Shown: piece after piece, positions 63,359 to 64,000 of the stretch
Layout: each line of letters starts with the position of its first letter
Numbering within the stretch: the stretch's first letter is position 1
Assembly: GCF_014982745.1 (NCBI RefSeq)
Contig: NZ_JADCKA010000006.1
Span: forward strand, 1-64,000
Direction of reading: 5' to 3'
Length of the DNA stretch: 64,000 bases
Origin: Gallibacter intestinalis
GTDB lineage: Bacteria > Bacillota > Clostridia > Peptostreptococcales > Anaerovoracaceae
Notes under the pieces: generated by a model
The model's database searches: none
Seen by the model: the letters and a program-made list of their open reading frames with translations, nothing else
Told to the model about the DNA's origin: nothing
Made by a program: the position numbers and the translations under genes

Positions 63359-64000
63359 TTTCCTTCAGCCTCCTTTCCGCCATTGAGCATATTTTCTTCA
63401 AGTATCATTTTTTGTTTTTCCTTGCTTTTTTCCATTATTTTTATGTATATATCTTTAAGGTCAGGACCGACTTTGGAGAGCACCTGTGCTTCTCTGCCGG
63501 TATCCAAAACCGGGATATCGTGATTCATTTTATATTTTGCTATTTCTCCCGACAGTTCCATTCGTTTGTTGAGAAGGGAAGCTATTTCAGCATCTATACG
63601 ATCTATATCATCTCTCATGTCCGATATATCTCTGTCTTTGTGTAAAGTTTTGTCGGAAAGAATGGCATCCATCAGACCGACTGCAAGGGCTGCTTCAACC
63701 ACTGCAGCTGCCCGAGGAACAAAGCATGCATCGTGTCTGCCCTGTATCTGTATATCTTCAGGCTTTCCGGTAACCGGGTCAACAGTTGACTGTTTTTTCC
63801 CTATGGAAGGTGCCGGTTTAAAGGCTACTCTCATCACAAGGGGCATTCCTGTGGTTAACCCGCCCAGGATTCCGCCGTGATTGTTGGTGGCGGTAATAAT
63901 CCTTTCGTCTTTGGTTATTGCCAGAAAGTCATCGTTGTTCTCCGAACCAAGCAAGTATGAAGCGGCAAAGCCGTTGCCAAATTCAACACCTTTTACGGCG
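63355..64000 (-). CDS. aroC: Chorismate synthase fused to chorismate mutase (5' end outside window)
   Basis: 215 residues visible; the gene runs off the right edge. The first part is the C-terminal half of chorismate synthase: 'VEFGNGF', 'TNNHGGILGGLTTGMPLVMRVAFKPAPSI' and 'GRHDACFVPRAAAVVEAALA'. After about residue 130 of the visible part an AroQ-type chorismate mutase domain is attached: 'MRDDIDRIDAEIASLLNKRMELSGEIAKYK ... VLDTGREAQVL'. Making and rearranging chorismate on one chain would pull flux towards prephenate and so tyrosine and phenylalanine, in keeping with tyrS at the end of the same operon. Confidence 0.93.
   Translation of the reverse strand, partial: AVKGVEFGNGFAASYLLGSENNDDFLAITKDERIITATNNHGGILGGLTTGMPLVMRVAFKPAPSIGKKQSTVDPVTGKPEDIQIQGRHDACFVPRAAAVVEAALAVGLMDAILSDKTLHKDRDISDMRDDIDRIDAEIASLLNKRMELSGEIAKYKMNHDIPVLDTGREAQVLSKVGPDLKDIYIKIMEKSKEKQKMILEENMLNGGKEAEGK

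Overview
The window is a chromosomal segment of a low-to-mid GC Gram-positive bacterium of the class Clostridia. The evidence is the rpmH-dnaA replication origin, the clostridial-type gene order around it, Shine-Dalgarno-led genes, an RsbW/SigB-type pair, YybS/GdpP, RNase M5, DnaD and a large Cna-B surface protein. An assignment to the Peptostreptococcales/Anaerovoracaceae area is only a guess from gene content. No phage, insertion sequence or CRISPR array was seen.

Layout. 1-11833 (minus) is the 5' part of one giant secreted repeat protein: a signal peptide, DUF11-like modules, a SpaA-like domain, then 17 full Cna-B repeats and part of an 18th running off the left edge. 12285-15347 (minus) is an iron block: a DtxR-type regulator, a FeoB-associated Cys-rich peptide, feoB and feoA. 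A tRNA-Glu gene follows. 15720-18208 (minus) holds a folate cluster (5-formyl-THF cyclo-ligase fused to an HpcH/HpaI aldolase, and a formimino-THF cyclodeaminase-like protein) and a SprT-like metalloprotein. 18233-26226 (minus) is the classical left side of oriC: parB, parA, parS, rsmG, mnmG, mnmE, jag, yidC, yidD, rnpA, rpmH.

The origin lies at about 26.38-28.09 kb, with DnaA boxes on both sides of dnaA. Rightward (plus) come dnaA, dnaN, recF, gyrB, gyrA, an RsbW-like protein with its sigma factor, trpS and a PhnX C-terminal remnant. Then come plsC (minus), a PAP2 phosphatase, a nucleotidyltransferase, rpsF-ssb-rpsR, yybS-gdpP-rplI-dnaB and a DnaD/DnaC hybrid. Transcription on both sides runs away from the origin, as expected for leading-strand genes.

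46.6-51.8 kb (minus) is an accessory-looking cassette: a heterodimeric ABC exporter-fold pair with a TetR regulator, and an acyl-ACP thioesterase. 51.9-56.8 kb is a two-component system with a FtsX-type ABC transporter. 56.9-60.7 kb is divIC, rnmV, rsmA and an LTA-synthase-family sulfatase. The right end (minus) is an aromatic block: chorismate synthase-chorismate mutase (cut by the edge), AroE-AroK fusion and tyrS.

The most notable observations are: a shared TTAG-N6-CTAA (DtxR-box-like) motif at feoA, feoB and the ABC pair, which links that transporter to iron; a Cys-rich RsbW homologue that has lost its N-box Asn; a DnaD protein carrying the DnaC N-terminal zinc region but no ATPase; a GdpP without membrane helices; and several gene fusions.
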